This document shows positions 46,229 through 54,556 of a stretch of DNA of 64,000 nt, piece after piece. The stretch lies in contig NZ_LNYG01000008.1 of the NCBI RefSeq assembly GCF_001467745.1, forward strand, positions 87,612 through 151,611, read 5' to 3'. Numbering within the stretch: the first letter of the stretch is position 1; each line of letters opens with the position of its first letter. Both the position numbers and the translations under genes were made by a program. Under the pieces are notes generated by a model. The model saw nothing but the letters and a program-made list of their open reading frames with translations. It searched no databases and was not told the DNA's origin. Source of the stretch: Legionella jamestowniensis (GTDB lineage: Bacteria > Pseudomonadota > Gammaproteobacteria > Legionellales > Legionellaceae).

Positions 46229-46906
46229 ATGTTTAAGCATACTGATTTTAAGGAAAAAACACACCGCCTTATCCCTTCACGCTACCCTCCAATAACATTA
46301 TTTGATTGGGCTGAGTCACAAGAAGAGCTTGAGCAGATTGCCCATCTGGAAGGGTTAACCAATGACCGTTTGACGACGGAGTGTGGTCATATTTCCCTGG
46401 TAGCAAAAGAGGATTGGATAGGTGGGCCCGGCTCAACACCGTTAATGGCTGCTTTTACACACTTTGGTGTTTCACGATTTAGTGACGGGACGACCTATGG
46501 AATTTATTATGCAGGGGATTCAGTCAAAACAGCCATTGCAGAAACCAAGTTTCACCGCGAGCGCTTCTTGGCAGCATCAAAGGAGCCACCTTGCATTGTA
46601 CAAATGAGAGAATACACAGCTTATGCCACAAAAACGCTGATAAATCTTTGTGATGATCGGTATCAGGAATACCTAAGTCCGGATATTAACTCTTATTTTA
46701 AAAGCCAGGAGCTTGGACGGGAAATAAAACGACAAAATGAATGGGGTGTGATTTATCCTAGTGTTAGAAATACCGCCCTGCAAGCGCGCTGTTTGGCAGT
46801 TTTTAGACCCCCAGCATTAACTATTCCTAGGCAAGCTGGTCATTACGATTACATTTGGGATGGTAATGCCATTTCAGAAGTAAAAAAATCCATTAATGTT
46901 AGATGA
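46229..46906 (+). CDS. RES family NAD+ phosphorylase toxin
   Basis: The 225-residue protein belongs to the RES toxin family, which breaks down NAD+ (a phosphorylase or glycohydrolase reaction) when not bound by its antitoxin. Landmarks are the RES core SRFSDGTTYGIYYAGDSVKT followed by AIAETKFHRERF, and NEWGVIYPSVR near the C-terminus. Start ATG 46229 lies 4 bases after the antitoxin stop, with AAAAGG just ahead. The pair is apparently complete and intact. Confidence 0.93.
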   Translation: MFKHTDFKEKTHRLIPSRYPPITLFDWAESQEELEQIAHLEGLTNDRLTTECGHISLVAKEDWIGGPGSTPLMAAFTHFGVSRFSDGTTYGIYYAGDSVKTAIAETKFHRERFLAASKEPPCIVQMREYTAYATKTLINLCDDRYQEYLSPDINSYFKSQELGREIKRQNEWGVIYPSVRNTALQARCLAVFRPPALTIPRQAGHYDYIWDGNAISEVKKSINVR

Positions 46907-47051
46907 ATATTTGCAAAAGCCTGCTATTCTTAATAAAGCAGTTTGGAACATTAAAACTGCTAAACTTTAATTAACATTTAATAGGAGTTTTTTGTCACGG
47001 TAGACATTTTGTAGTTGTCTATTGCCAGAAAACCTCACTGGAGATACGACG

Positions 47052-47372
47052 ATGAAAGCGATAATGTTAAGTGTTTGTTCTTTCCTTCTTTTAATTCTTA
47101 GCATCCCTTCCTGGGCTGATAAAGTAGTCATTAGTGGTAGTCCCGTAGTCCTGGAACAACGCGGTGATGTTTATTACGTACCGGATACTTATTCTGCCAG
47201 TACAACTTACCACTATGTGACAGTAGGCGGGGTTAACAAAGTTTGCTATGCGGAAGCACAACCTAATTTGGCTTCATTAAATACCCAAATCATTGATGTT
47301 GAAGTAGGTGGTAGTAAAGTTCAATGGACTTGCTATCCTTATGATGAAACTTATTTTACTGTAAGCCCATAA
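47052..47372 (+). CDS. Small secreted protein
   Basis: From ATG 47052 (GGAG about 8 bases upstream) the 106-residue product has a signal peptide ending SIPSWA before DKVVISGSP. The mature part is beta-rich and contains two cysteines (KVCYAEA and WTCYPYD) that could form a disulfide. An in-frame ATG at 47022 would precede the signal and is less likely. A strong terminator follows. No family is recognised; related short secreted proteins are common in Legionella. Confidence 0.75.
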   Translation: MKAIMLSVCSFLLLILSIPSWADKVVISGSPVVLEQRGDVYYVPDTYSASTTYHYVTVGGVNKVCYAEAQPNLASLNTQIIDVEVGGSKVQWTCYPYDETYFTVSP

Positions 47373-47375
47373 TAT

Positions 47376-47414
47376 TAAACGAATAATAGCGGTTTTTCCG
47401 CTATTATTCGTTTA
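47376..47414 (+). terminator. Strong terminator hairpin
   Basis: A perfect 17-bp stem, beginning TAAACGAATAATAGCGG and closing with its complement, around a TTTTT loop begins 3 bases after the small secreted protein's stop. The closing arm is T-rich. Confidence 0.85.
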
Positions 47415-47554
47415 TCCTCCACATTAGCTGTTCGCCCTGTTATTCGTATTGAAATCTTTAAATTGTAAATTTAACTACTCCATTGATTAAAAAATAAGTA
47501 TATTAGTTTCAATAAGGAAGTATTTGTTAGTATTTGTAATCATGGAGAAAAAAA

Positions 47555-48148
47555 ATGGCATTTACTATACCCCTCTTGGATGTATTAATTCTGCAATCCC
47601 AAAATTTGGATACCGCCTACAAAGAAGAGCGTTTGGCGATGGACAAAAAACGCTTTTTTTCCTCTTTACGAGGGTCTACGTCAAATCCGATGCGTCTGGA
47701 TGATATTAAATTTATTACTACTTTCGGCGGAAATATTTCCAACAATCAATTTAATTATCAGATTCTTAGAAAAGCCCTAAAAAGTGAGAATCCTACTGTA
47801 CAAGAGTATGGAATGTTTTTAAGAAATGCTTTGTCGGGTGCTTTTTTGTTACATCTTAGCAAGATTAATGACGGCTATCTGTTTGAAGAGTCAGTTAAAG
47901 ATCGTTCTGCAATGGCTAAATTAACCTGCAATTTATTTAGTGTTGAAAAATTTAGTGACGTACCTAAAAAAGAATTGAGGATTTGTTTGGAAGCGTTGCA
48001 AACTTATCTCAGTACAGTAACGAATAGTAGCGGTTTAAGGCTAAAATGGCATCCCTCTAAAACAAACAGGGCTTTGTTAAGAGATATTGCTGAAGAAATG
48101 AATTTATTAGGATTAACAAAAGCTACACGCTCTGAATTAAGTGTATAA
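47555..48148 (+). CDS. Hypothetical protein
   Basis: The 197-residue protein has GGAG 8 bases before ATG 47555 and no signal or membrane segment. It is moderately basic and helical (YQILRKALKSENPTVQEYGM, LRICLEALQTYLST). No motif is recognised. It stands between a terminated secreted-protein gene and a repeat-rich intergenic region, so it is probably monocistronic. A type IV effector is possible but unsupported. Confidence 0.65.
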   Translation: MAFTIPLLDVLILQSQNLDTAYKEERLAMDKKRFFSSLRGSTSNPMRLDDIKFITTFGGNISNNQFNYQILRKALKSENPTVQEYGMFLRNALSGAFLLHLSKINDGYLFEESVKDRSAMAKLTCNLFSVEKFSDVPKKELRICLEALQTYLSTVTNSSGLRLKWHPSKTNRALLRDIAEEMNLLGLTKATRSELSV

Positions 48149-48220
48149 CACTTAAAGTAGCCTGGGTAAATTGGAACTGAATCGTCTACATCCTCTAAAA
48201 CACAGTCCGGTTCTACTTTC

Positions 48221-48279
48221 CGGCTTGTCCACGGGATCCAAAATGCTGCGCTAAAACACTGGATCTCGTTGACAAGCCG
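48221..48279. repeat. Imperfect 59-bp palindrome, possible dispersed element
   Basis: CGGCTTGTCCACGGGATCCA (48221-48240) and its near-complement TGGATCTCGTTGACAAGCCG (48260-48279) flank a 19-base loop. Three mismatches occur in the stem. This style of intergenic palindrome (cttgtc...gacaag) differs from the repeats at 9203 and 15163. The surrounding gap (48149-48446) has no gene. Confidence 0.7.
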
Positions 48280-48446
48280 CGGGGCGTAGGTAGAAATGTT
48301 ATCAAGAGAAAGGTGAACAGCAACCTGGGCTATATAGTCTTACAACTTTCAGTCTTGTGTCTCACCTGATAAGGAAAAGAGGGTGATATACTAATTGTAT
48401 GGATGTAATGTAGTCAACTATCCATGTTAAGACAAGGATTGGCAAC

Positions 48447-49844
48447 GTGAAAGGATTTGTCTCTGAAGAACTTACTGAATTTGCACAAATGATTTATCAG
48501 CAGGGCATTTCTGCAGATCTTAGCTCTCAAATTATCGAATTATTAATTGATAAAATTGGTCTCATTTTGGGGGGATCGTGTTTTTTCTCAAGTCAAGCCG
48601 TTTATAAGGCTACGACACAATTTGCTGCACCAGGTAATGCAAGGGTAGCTTATTATGGGGATAAACTTTCTCCTGAACAGGCGGCGTTTATAAATGCAAG
48701 TTTTGGCCATGCGCAAGATTTTGATGATACTCACCTTCAAGCCATTACTCATCCAGGCGGTGTCATTATTCCTGCTGCTTTTGCTATTGCTAACCAATCG
48801 GGTGCTACCCCACAACAAATTATTCGTGCTGTAGCCGTAGGCCTCGAAATTATGATTCGTATTGCGTGCTCTATACCAGCTTGTCATGCTAAAGGATTTC
48901 ACACGCCCACTGTAGCAGGACCTTTTGCAGCAGCTATTACTGCCAGTTTGTTACTCAGTTTAAATCATCAGCAATGTCTTAATGCATTAAGTATTGCAGG
49001 GAGTTATGCCGGTGGGTTATGGGAGTATACACAAACCGGCGGTACAGCAAAACGCATGCACTGTGCAATTGCGGCTACTGCTGGCATTAAGGCAGCTTAT
49101 CTGGCAGCCCAAGGAATTACGGGGCCTCATTCTATTTTGGATGGAAAATTTGGTGTATGTCATGTATTCGATAATGGATCGCATACTCAGCAGTTGAATA
49201 CTGAATTGGGTGAAGAATATTTATTAAAAACAATTGCTATAAAAAACTATAATTGTCCTTTTAGCATTCATGCTGCTCTAGAAGCTTTATTAGAAGTTTG
49301 CCAGCTCTACAAAATTGAAATTGGTGAAATTGAAAAAATAGAAGTGGGGACTAGTCGTTTTACCCTTAACCATGTAGGAAAGATCCGACATCCAAAGAAT
49401 GCAATGGAAGCTCAATTCAGTATGGTTTTTACATTAGCATTAGCTCTTGTAAAGCGTCCACCACAAATGCATGATTACAGCGAGGAAAATATAGACGATC
49501 CAGAAGTGCGTTTATTGTCCAGTAAAATCCATTTATATGAAGATGCGTTAGCAACCAGAGAACAAGGTGAGAATATGGGAAGTATTGTTAAAGTGATTGC
49601 TAAAGGTAAACAGCACTTTGAACGGCGTATCAAATATGCAAAAGGAACTCAGCAAAATCGATTATCAATAGCCGAAATCGAATCTAAATTTAAAAACTGC
49701 GTTTCACCGGTCATGGATGAGTCAAAATCTAATACTTTGTTGGAAAAAATAAAAAATTTCCCTCATTTAACAAATAGTGAAGAACTTACCGACTTATGGA
49801 ATTTGCAAGAAGAGACTGCAAGTGTCTCCAGGGGTAAACTATGA
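48447..49844 (+). CDS. MmgE/PrpD family protein
   Basis: The 465-residue protein belongs to the MmgE/PrpD family, which includes 2-methylcitrate dehydratase (PrpD), iminodisuccinate epimerase and cis-aconitate decarboxylase. Landmarks are AFINASFGHAQDFDDTH, the family's conserved active-site region, GFHTPTVAGPFAAAITASLLL and KNYNCPFSIHAALEA. No propionate-pathway genes lie nearby, so methylcitrate dehydration is not implied. The start is GTG 48447, with AAGGA 8 bases upstream. The next gene overlaps by 4 bases (ATGA), so the pair is translationally coupled. Confidence 0.9.
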   Translation: MKGFVSEELTEFAQMIYQQGISADLSSQIIELLIDKIGLILGGSCFFSSQAVYKATTQFAAPGNARVAYYGDKLSPEQAAFINASFGHAQDFDDTHLQAITHPGGVIIPAAFAIANQSGATPQQIIRAVAVGLEIMIRIACSIPACHAKGFHTPTVAGPFAAAITASLLLSLNHQQCLNALSIAGSYAGGLWEYTQTGGTAKRMHCAIAATAGIKAAYLAAQGITGPHSILDGKFGVCHVFDNGSHTQQLNTELGEEYLLKTIAIKNYNCPFSIHAALEALLEVCQLYKIEIGEIEKIEVGTSRFTLNHVGKIRHPKNAMEAQFSMVFTLALALVKRPPQMHDYSEENIDDPEVRLLSSKIHLYEDALATREQGENMGSIVKVIAKGKQHFERRIKYAKGTQQNRLSIAEIESKFKNCVSPVMDESKSNTLLEKIKNFPHLTNSEELTDLWNLQEETASVSRGKL

Positions 49845-50422
49845 ATACTGGATTAATTGTAATTGATTTTATCAATGATATCGCACACTCCGATGGTAAA
49901 ATAGCCACAGCGGCTCCCTTTATTAATAAAAATAAAACAATTCAACATGCAAATAAGCTCATTAATATCGCAAGGGAAAAGCAGTTTTTACTTTTATTTA
50001 TAAAAGTAGGGTTTTCTACAGACTATCGAGAGTGCCCGGAAAATTCCCCTGTATTCGGAAAAGTAAAAGATTCACAAGCTCTTAAGCTTGGCACCTGGGG
50101 GACTGCATTCCATGAAGAATTGGCCGTATTGCCTCATGATATTGTGATTACCAAACACCGGGTAAGTGCCTTTTATGGCACCTCGTTAGACGTTTTTTTG
50201 CGTACTAACCAGATTAATACAATATTGCTTAGTGGTGTGGCCACCAATATGACAATTACTTCTACGGCCAGAGAAGCACATGATCGAGATTATAACGTAT
50301 TGATTATTGAAGAGGCGTGTGCTGCTGCAACAGAGGAAATTCATAGAAATAGCCTCGAATTGCTCTCTCGCGTAGCAAACGTTATCCCCCTGAGTCAATT
50401 AGAAACAGAAATGTTGTATTAG
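49841..50422 (+). CDS. Isochorismatase-fold protein lacking the catalytic cysteine
   Basis: The 193-residue protein has the isochorismatase/nicotinamidase fold: VIDFINDIAH with Asp9, ITKHRVSAFYGT with Lys105, and GVATNMTITSTAREAHDRDY. In cysteine hydrolases the segment reads ATNVCVESTA; here Thr138 replaces the nucleophile Cys. True isochorismatases such as EntB also lack that Cys, so activity of that kind remains possible, as does a non-catalytic role. It overlaps the MmgE/PrpD stop by 4 bases. Substrate is unknown. Confidence 0.85.
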   Translation: MNTGLIVIDFINDIAHSDGKIATAAPFINKNKTIQHANKLINIAREKQFLLLFIKVGFSTDYRECPENSPVFGKVKDSQALKLGTWGTAFHEELAVLPHDIVITKHRVSAFYGTSLDVFLRTNQINTILLSGVATNMTITSTAREAHDRDYNVLIIEEACAAATEEIHRNSLELLSRVANVIPLSQLETEMLY

Positions 50423-50464
50423 ACTATTCTTTATATAGAAGGTAATTTTAGGAAGGGAAAATGG

Positions 50465-50908
50465 ATGGCTACAATGGTAGGAACCCAGGAAAAATTTGAA
50501 GATGCACTCTATGGGCTATGTGAGTTGGACTATGATGTGGTTGAAGCTTATAACACCGCTATCCATCGTCTTGACAATGCTACCTATAAAAATAGGTTTA
50601 GAGAGTTTAAAAAAAATCATCAACATCTCATCAACGAGATTACGGATTTATTTAAAGAACATCACATGGTTGCACCATCTGGACCGGATGCTAAAAAGTT
50701 ATTAATTCAGGGGAAAGTAATTTTTGCTAATCTTTTTGGCGATGAGGCTATTCTTCAAGTGATGCTTTTCAATGAGAAAGATCTTAATACAGCTTTTGAG
50801 CGTTTAAATTGCCATGAAGCTAAATGGAAAGACGCCACCAATGTTCTTGAACAAGGTTTGGGAAATGAAAGAAAACATAAACATTGGCTTGAGGCGATGT
50901 TGGAATAA
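50465..50908 (+). CDS. DUF2383 ferritin-like four-helix protein
   Basis: The 147-residue protein resembles the PA2169/DUF2383 family of ferritin-like four-helix bundles. Helices carry LYGLCELDYDVVEAYNTAIH, HQHLINEITDLFKEHH and FERLNCHEAKW. AGGAAGGG precedes ATG 50465; ATG 50461 in another frame is not used. Function is unknown, with stress or metal binding suggested for relatives. It follows the isochorismatase-fold gene by 42 bases. Confidence 0.82.
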   Translation: MATMVGTQEKFEDALYGLCELDYDVVEAYNTAIHRLDNATYKNRFREFKKNHQHLINEITDLFKEHHMVAPSGPDAKKLLIQGKVIFANLFGDEAILQVMLFNEKDLNTAFERLNCHEAKWKDATNVLEQGLGNERKHKHWLEAMLE

Positions 50909-50926
50909 AGTACTTCTTAGACGTAA

Positions 50927-51826
50927 TTATTTTTTGGCATAAATCACTATTGATAATAAAACTAACCCCATTCCTGTACACTGTAATGCGGTTAATTGCT
51001 CATTAAGAATAGCCCATGCCAGCAAAACAGTAGCTACAGGCATTATGGCGGTGGATAGGGAAGCCATAATACTGTCCACTAATTGATAGCCAAAATACCA
51101 AAAAACGTAAAATAAACCCGAGCTTAATCCTAGGATAAACAAAATTAACCAAGTGTTCAGGGTGGGTGTGGGGATGCCAACATAGTAATAAATCCCTACG
51201 GGTAATATTAAAAGAGCATTAATACCATTCATAACCGCAGAGGTAATAAAGACAGGCAAGCGATTGGGATGAATTTTACACAATACGTAATAAGTCGCTT
51301 CGGGTAAAAGGGAGAATAAAACAATAAAATCTCCTAAAAACGAATGAATTGCCTGATTCCCTTGCAATTTATCGTAAGCAATCACGACAAGCCCAAGGGT
51401 GGCAAAAACAATACAAAAACTTTGCTTGCCTGAAATTTTTTCCTTAAGAATAATCCAGGACATAATCGCAATAATGGCAGGTAGGGTGCTGGTGATAATA
51501 CCTGCTACATTGGCGTCCGTGTAATGTAATCCTAAAAGCATTAAACAATTAAACAATACTCCGGCAGAGAGTGCCTGAGCAACAATAAATACCCAATCAC
51601 GACGAGTAAGTAGTGAAAAATAATAACGCAATGATAATTTTTTTGCAGGACTTAACCAGTGTAAGGGAAATAGGATCAAGGTCGCTAAAGCAAAACGCAT
51701 AGCTAATAGAAAAAATAGAGGTGTAGAGGACAATATAATTTTTGAAGAGACAATATTAACTCCCACCATAACCTGAGCAAGGATTAAAAATAATAAACCA
51801 CTATGCCAATTGGCTCTTTTTTGCAT
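50927..51826 (-). CDS. EamA/DMT family transporter
   Basis: From ATG 51826 (AGAGG about 10 bases upstream; TTG 51868 is an in-frame alternative) this 299-residue inner membrane protein has ten predicted helices in two EamA repeats (FLILAQVMVGVNIVSSKIIL opens the first). Family members export amino acids or other metabolites. Downstream of, and same direction as, an AraC-type regulator, so it may be its target. Substrate is not visible. Confidence 0.88.
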   Translation of the reverse strand: MQKRANWHSGLLFLILAQVMVGVNIVSSKIILSSTPLFFLLAMRFALATLILFPLHWLSPAKKLSLRYYFSLLTRRDWVFIVAQALSAGVLFNCLMLLGLHYTDANVAGIITSTLPAIIAIMSWIILKEKISGKQSFCIVFATLGLVVIAYDKLQGNQAIHSFLGDFIVLFSLLPEATYYVLCKIHPNRLPVFITSAVMNGINALLILPVGIYYYVGIPTPTLNTWLILFILGLSSGLFYVFWYFGYQLVDSIMASLSTAIMPVATVLLAWAILNEQLTALQCTGMGLVLLSIVIYAKK

Positions 51827-51881
51827 CGTAAGCAAACCTCTGTGTTTCAAGTAAGAAGATTTTAACAAGTATTAATAAGAA

Positions 51882-52622
51882 TTAGTTATCTAAAACACGC
51901 ATCGATTTTGCTTTTATGTTCATCATTCGCCATTGAGTAGGCGAGATGCCATACATTTGGTGAAAGCGTCGGCTAAAGGCAGATAAATTTTCATATCCGA
52001 CTTGGTAAGCAATCTCTTCAATACACAGGTTGCTATTAATAAGCAATTGCTGCGCGTATTCTAATTTTTTTAGCCGCCAATACTCTGCCAGAGTAAAACC
52101 GGTATTCAGCTTAAAACGGCGTTGAAGCTGGCTTTTACTCAAATAACAGTGTCTGGCTAACCGGTCAATGTCAACCGGTGTTGCCAAGTGCTTATCCATC
52201 CAGCTTTTTGCAAGAACCACAGAACGATCAGTTGTCCAATCAACGGGAAGAAGACTCATCAAAAGTTGATAAAGCGACAAATCTGCCAAATGATTTGAAT
52301 AATTCTCCAAATAGCAATGGGCAAATTCAAGATACTTTTTTAAGGCGGGATTTAAATTTAAAAAAGAAGGTAGTTTGTGAGTCTTCCACTCTGTACAAGT
52401 GTCAGGAAGGTCAACAACCAGGAATAAATTATCTTCGCTGCTAGCAAAACAGTGCCTTGTGTCGGCTCGAACATAAGCAGCGGTCTCTTCATCAACAAGC
52501 CCAGCTTCTCCACCAGTTTCAAGTTCAAGCCGGCCTTTGAGAGGTAAAACTAATTGTGAAAAATCATGGGAATGGCTACACGTTTCTTTTGTATAAGATC
52601 GCAAGGAAAAAAGAACAGACAT
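51882..52622 (-). CDS. AraC family transcriptional regulator
   Basis: The 246-residue regulator has an N-terminal cupin-like sensing domain (HDFSQLVLPLKGRLELETGG) and a C-terminal AraC DNA-binding domain with two helix-turn-helix units (ARHCYLSKSQLQRRFKLNTG; IEEIAYQVGYENLSAFSRRF, then HQMYGISPTQWR). It precedes the EamA transporter in one minus-strand unit and lies about 100 bases from the divergent small-RNA promoter. It could act on either, which is inference. Confidence 0.93.
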   Translation of the reverse strand: MSVLFSLRSYTKETCSHSHDFSQLVLPLKGRLELETGGEAGLVDEETAAYVRADTRHCFASSEDNLFLVVDLPDTCTEWKTHKLPSFLNLNPALKKYLEFAHCYLENYSNHLADLSLYQLLMSLLPVDWTTDRSVVLAKSWMDKHLATPVDIDRLARHCYLSKSQLQRRFKLNTGFTLAEYWRLKKLEYAQQLLINSNLCIEEIAYQVGYENLSAFSRRFHQMYGISPTQWRMMNIKAKSMRVLDN

Positions 52623-52725
52623 ATTCTAGAATCACTTATTTAAGGACAGACAGTGTAACACAGGGTGTTTGCAAATAACTCAGGGGTTATTATACTTTTT
52701 GAATGGGATTTTTTCTGTTTTAAAT

Positions 52726-52753
52726 TTGACAGTTTCTGTATATTTTCTATACT
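52726..52753 (+). promoter_or_regulatory. Sigma-70-like promoter of the small RNA
   Basis: TTGACA (52726-52731) and TATACT (52748-52753) are separated by 16 bases. Transcription would begin about 52759-52762. It is one of the best sigma-70 matches in the window and points into the structured RNA, not into a protein gene. Confidence 0.75.
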
Positions 52754-52759
52754 TAAAGT

Positions 52760-52831
52760 GTAGGTTGAATATTAGAGCCCACGTTGTTGGGAGCTAAGTT
52801 TAACCTCTCCACCTTCGGGTGGATTTTTTTT
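52760..52831 (+). ncRNA. Candidate structured small RNA of about 72 nt
   Basis: An independent transcription unit: a consensus promoter at 52726-52753 and a textbook terminator (TCCACC, TTCG loop, GGTGGA, then eight T, 52808-52831). Between them, arms 52762-52769 and 52799-52806 pair completely (one G-U). Inside, TTAG (72-75) pairs with CTAA (94-97) and CCCA (78-81) with TGGG (88-91), separated by a symmetric AG/AG internal loop and closed by a CGTTGT loop. No ORF is seen. I do not recognise an Rfam family. A regulatory sRNA is the simplest reading. Confidence 0.75.
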
Positions 52832-52999
52832 ATCTGTTGTTATCTTTAAAAAGACAAAACTCCTTCCTTCTATCCTATTTCTTATCCCTTGGGTACTGTT
52901 ACTAAACACCCTTCAATTGTTCAAGAAATCGTGGCGAAAAATCAGAGCAATATCAAACCATTTTGAATTAGTTTAACAGCGTCATCTTGCATAAATTAC

Positions 53000-53079
53000 C
53001 GTGATTCTGAGCAAAGCGACCTTCTGAGGGACGAAAGGCAGTGTAAAATTTGGAATTCTTCACTATGTTCAGAATGACG
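53000..53079. repeat. Palindromic intergenic repeat, third type/copy
   Basis: CGTGATTCTGAGCAAAGCGA (53000-53019) and TTCACTATGTTCAGAATGACG (53059-53079) are near-complementary over 21 bases. The right arm resembles the CACTACGTTCGA-type arms at 9203-9310 and 15163-15279. It is non-coding. Confidence 0.65.
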
Positions 53080-53263
53080 TTTTTCTTACGTCCTGAAAGC
53101 AGCGCAGCTGCTTGACGAATCTCTAATAGATAAAATCCCGCTCTTAAACGAAGAGATCCTTGTTTCTAATTTAGAGAAAGTATGATTTTGCCTTAATTAA
53201 ATTGAAATCAGCGACTAGATGTGTAATTGTGTTACAAAGATTGTTCAGTCTCATGGAGGAAGT

Positions 53264-53659
53264 ATGGATTCCCATGATTTGCTAAAGGAAATAGATGCAC
53301 TTGTTAGGAGTTATGACTGGACTAAAGAGGTGCGTTTTAATTGGCTACGCAATGTTGGAAAAACACTGGTTTTTTTTAAAAACCCTGAGTATGCATTGGA
53401 GTTTAATGCTTTAAATCAAGAGGAATCTTTATCCCCCAGAGGCATTCTGGCAATTAATTGTTTGCTTAACCAAAACTGTGCAAATGAAATAAAAATTGCT
53501 GGTATTAAAAAAATTTTGCGAGATAAAGGGTATAATGGAGAGGATGAAGAGAAGAGTGGCCTAAGAACAGATATCACGCATACAGTTTATGGGCAGTTGG
53601 CAAGAATGATTGCTAACTATGAAAAAAATGAAAGTTGCTATATCCCAATAAAGTTTTAG
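53264..53659 (+). CDS. Hypothetical protein
   Basis: The ORF from ATG 53264 (GGAGG 4 bases upstream; an in-frame ATG at 53219 has none) encodes 131 residues starting MDSHDLLKEIDALVRSYDWT. It is soluble, mixed-charge and helical, with no family that I recognise. The neighbour gene at 53760 starts about 100 bases later on the same strand and is also unknown. A type IV effector cannot be excluded. Confidence 0.65.
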   Translation: MDSHDLLKEIDALVRSYDWTKEVRFNWLRNVGKTLVFFKNPEYALEFNALNQEESLSPRGILAINCLLNQNCANEIKIAGIKKILRDKGYNGEDEEKSGLRTDITHTVYGQLARMIANYEKNESCYIPIKF

Positions 53660-53759
53660 AACTATCTCAGCTCACAAGTGCCAGTGATGATACATTGCTT
53701 TAGTATGTATGGAATGGGAAAGGTATTAAAAGTCTCTAATTTTAGTACGGAGAATGTTT

Positions 53760-54530
53760 ATGCAATATATTGATGTGAATGACGTAAAAAAGTATGCCCG
53801 GAATGTTGAGGAAGCCTGCGGGCGCACTGGTGTACCCGCAAAGTTTCCCGAAGAAACATGGGAAGGAAATGTAGCCTATGTTGAAGCAATGTATAATGAT
53901 CTTCGCAAAACCACTTCGAAAAAAAATTTCGAAAAATATGCTCAAGCCATTTATTTGGCTGCCCACTGGCTAAATGGGGCTTCAACTGAAGAAAAGCAAG
54001 AAAAACAACCCTTTTTTACTCATCATATTGCAACGCTTAAACAAGGGGCTGAACACCTTCTTCACGTTCATATTCCTGCCCCACGTGTAGTTTATGAAGC
54101 AAGTGAAGCACGTACAACAGCAGCCACTATTTTTTTTCAGAGTCCAGTATTTAAAGAACTATTAGCTTATAGAGACTTTTTAAAGGACTATAGAGGTAAC
54201 CATTTTTTTGGTTTACTTCATAACCGCAATGATTACCACATTTTAAATGAACTTATTCAAACTTTAAGTGCTCAAAAGTCAATGGAAGGGATTCAGGCTG
54301 TGTTTGAAGATTTTTACCATGAGAATAGTCAAGATGGCCATAGTCGTTATGACGCTATAAATCGAAGGCAAGATATTTTAAGCTATATTCTTTCTCTATT
54401 TGGAGTTAAAGAAAAAACCAGTACTGCGTTGCTTGATGAGATAAGTAAGTACGCTAAAAACCTCTATGAATGCAACTCTGTAGATGAAACACCGGTTTGG
54501 CCTACCTCCTCCAGTTATAGTCCGGGCTAG
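53760..54530 (+). CDS. Hypothetical protein, effector candidate
   Basis: From ATG 53760 (GGAG 7 bases upstream) the 256-residue protein has no signal peptide or membrane segment. It is helical, with TTSKKNFEKYAQAIYLAAHW and YDAINRRQDILSYILSLFG. The tail (TPVWPTSSSYSPG) is Ser/Pro-rich and flexible. No family is recognised. It ends on a terminator hairpin convergent with the MDR oxidoreductase gene. Confidence 0.65.
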   Translation: MQYIDVNDVKKYARNVEEACGRTGVPAKFPEETWEGNVAYVEAMYNDLRKTTSKKNFEKYAQAIYLAAHWLNGASTEEKQEKQPFFTHHIATLKQGAEHLLHVHIPAPRVVYEASEARTTAATIFFQSPVFKELLAYRDFLKDYRGNHFFGLLHNRNDYHILNELIQTLSAQKSMEGIQAVFEDFYHENSQDGHSRYDAINRRQDILSYILSLFGVKEKTSTALLDEISKYAKNLYECNSVDETPVWPTSSSYSPG

Positions 54531-54545
54531 CAAAGCCCGAACTTT
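54523..54545. terminator. Terminator hairpin
   Basis: CGGGCT (54523-54528) pairs with AGCCCG (54534-54539); ACTTTATTTC follows. It overlaps the stop codon of the gene at 53760 and faces the convergent gene ending at 54557. Confidence 0.7.
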
Positions 54546-54556
54546 ATTTCAGCAAG

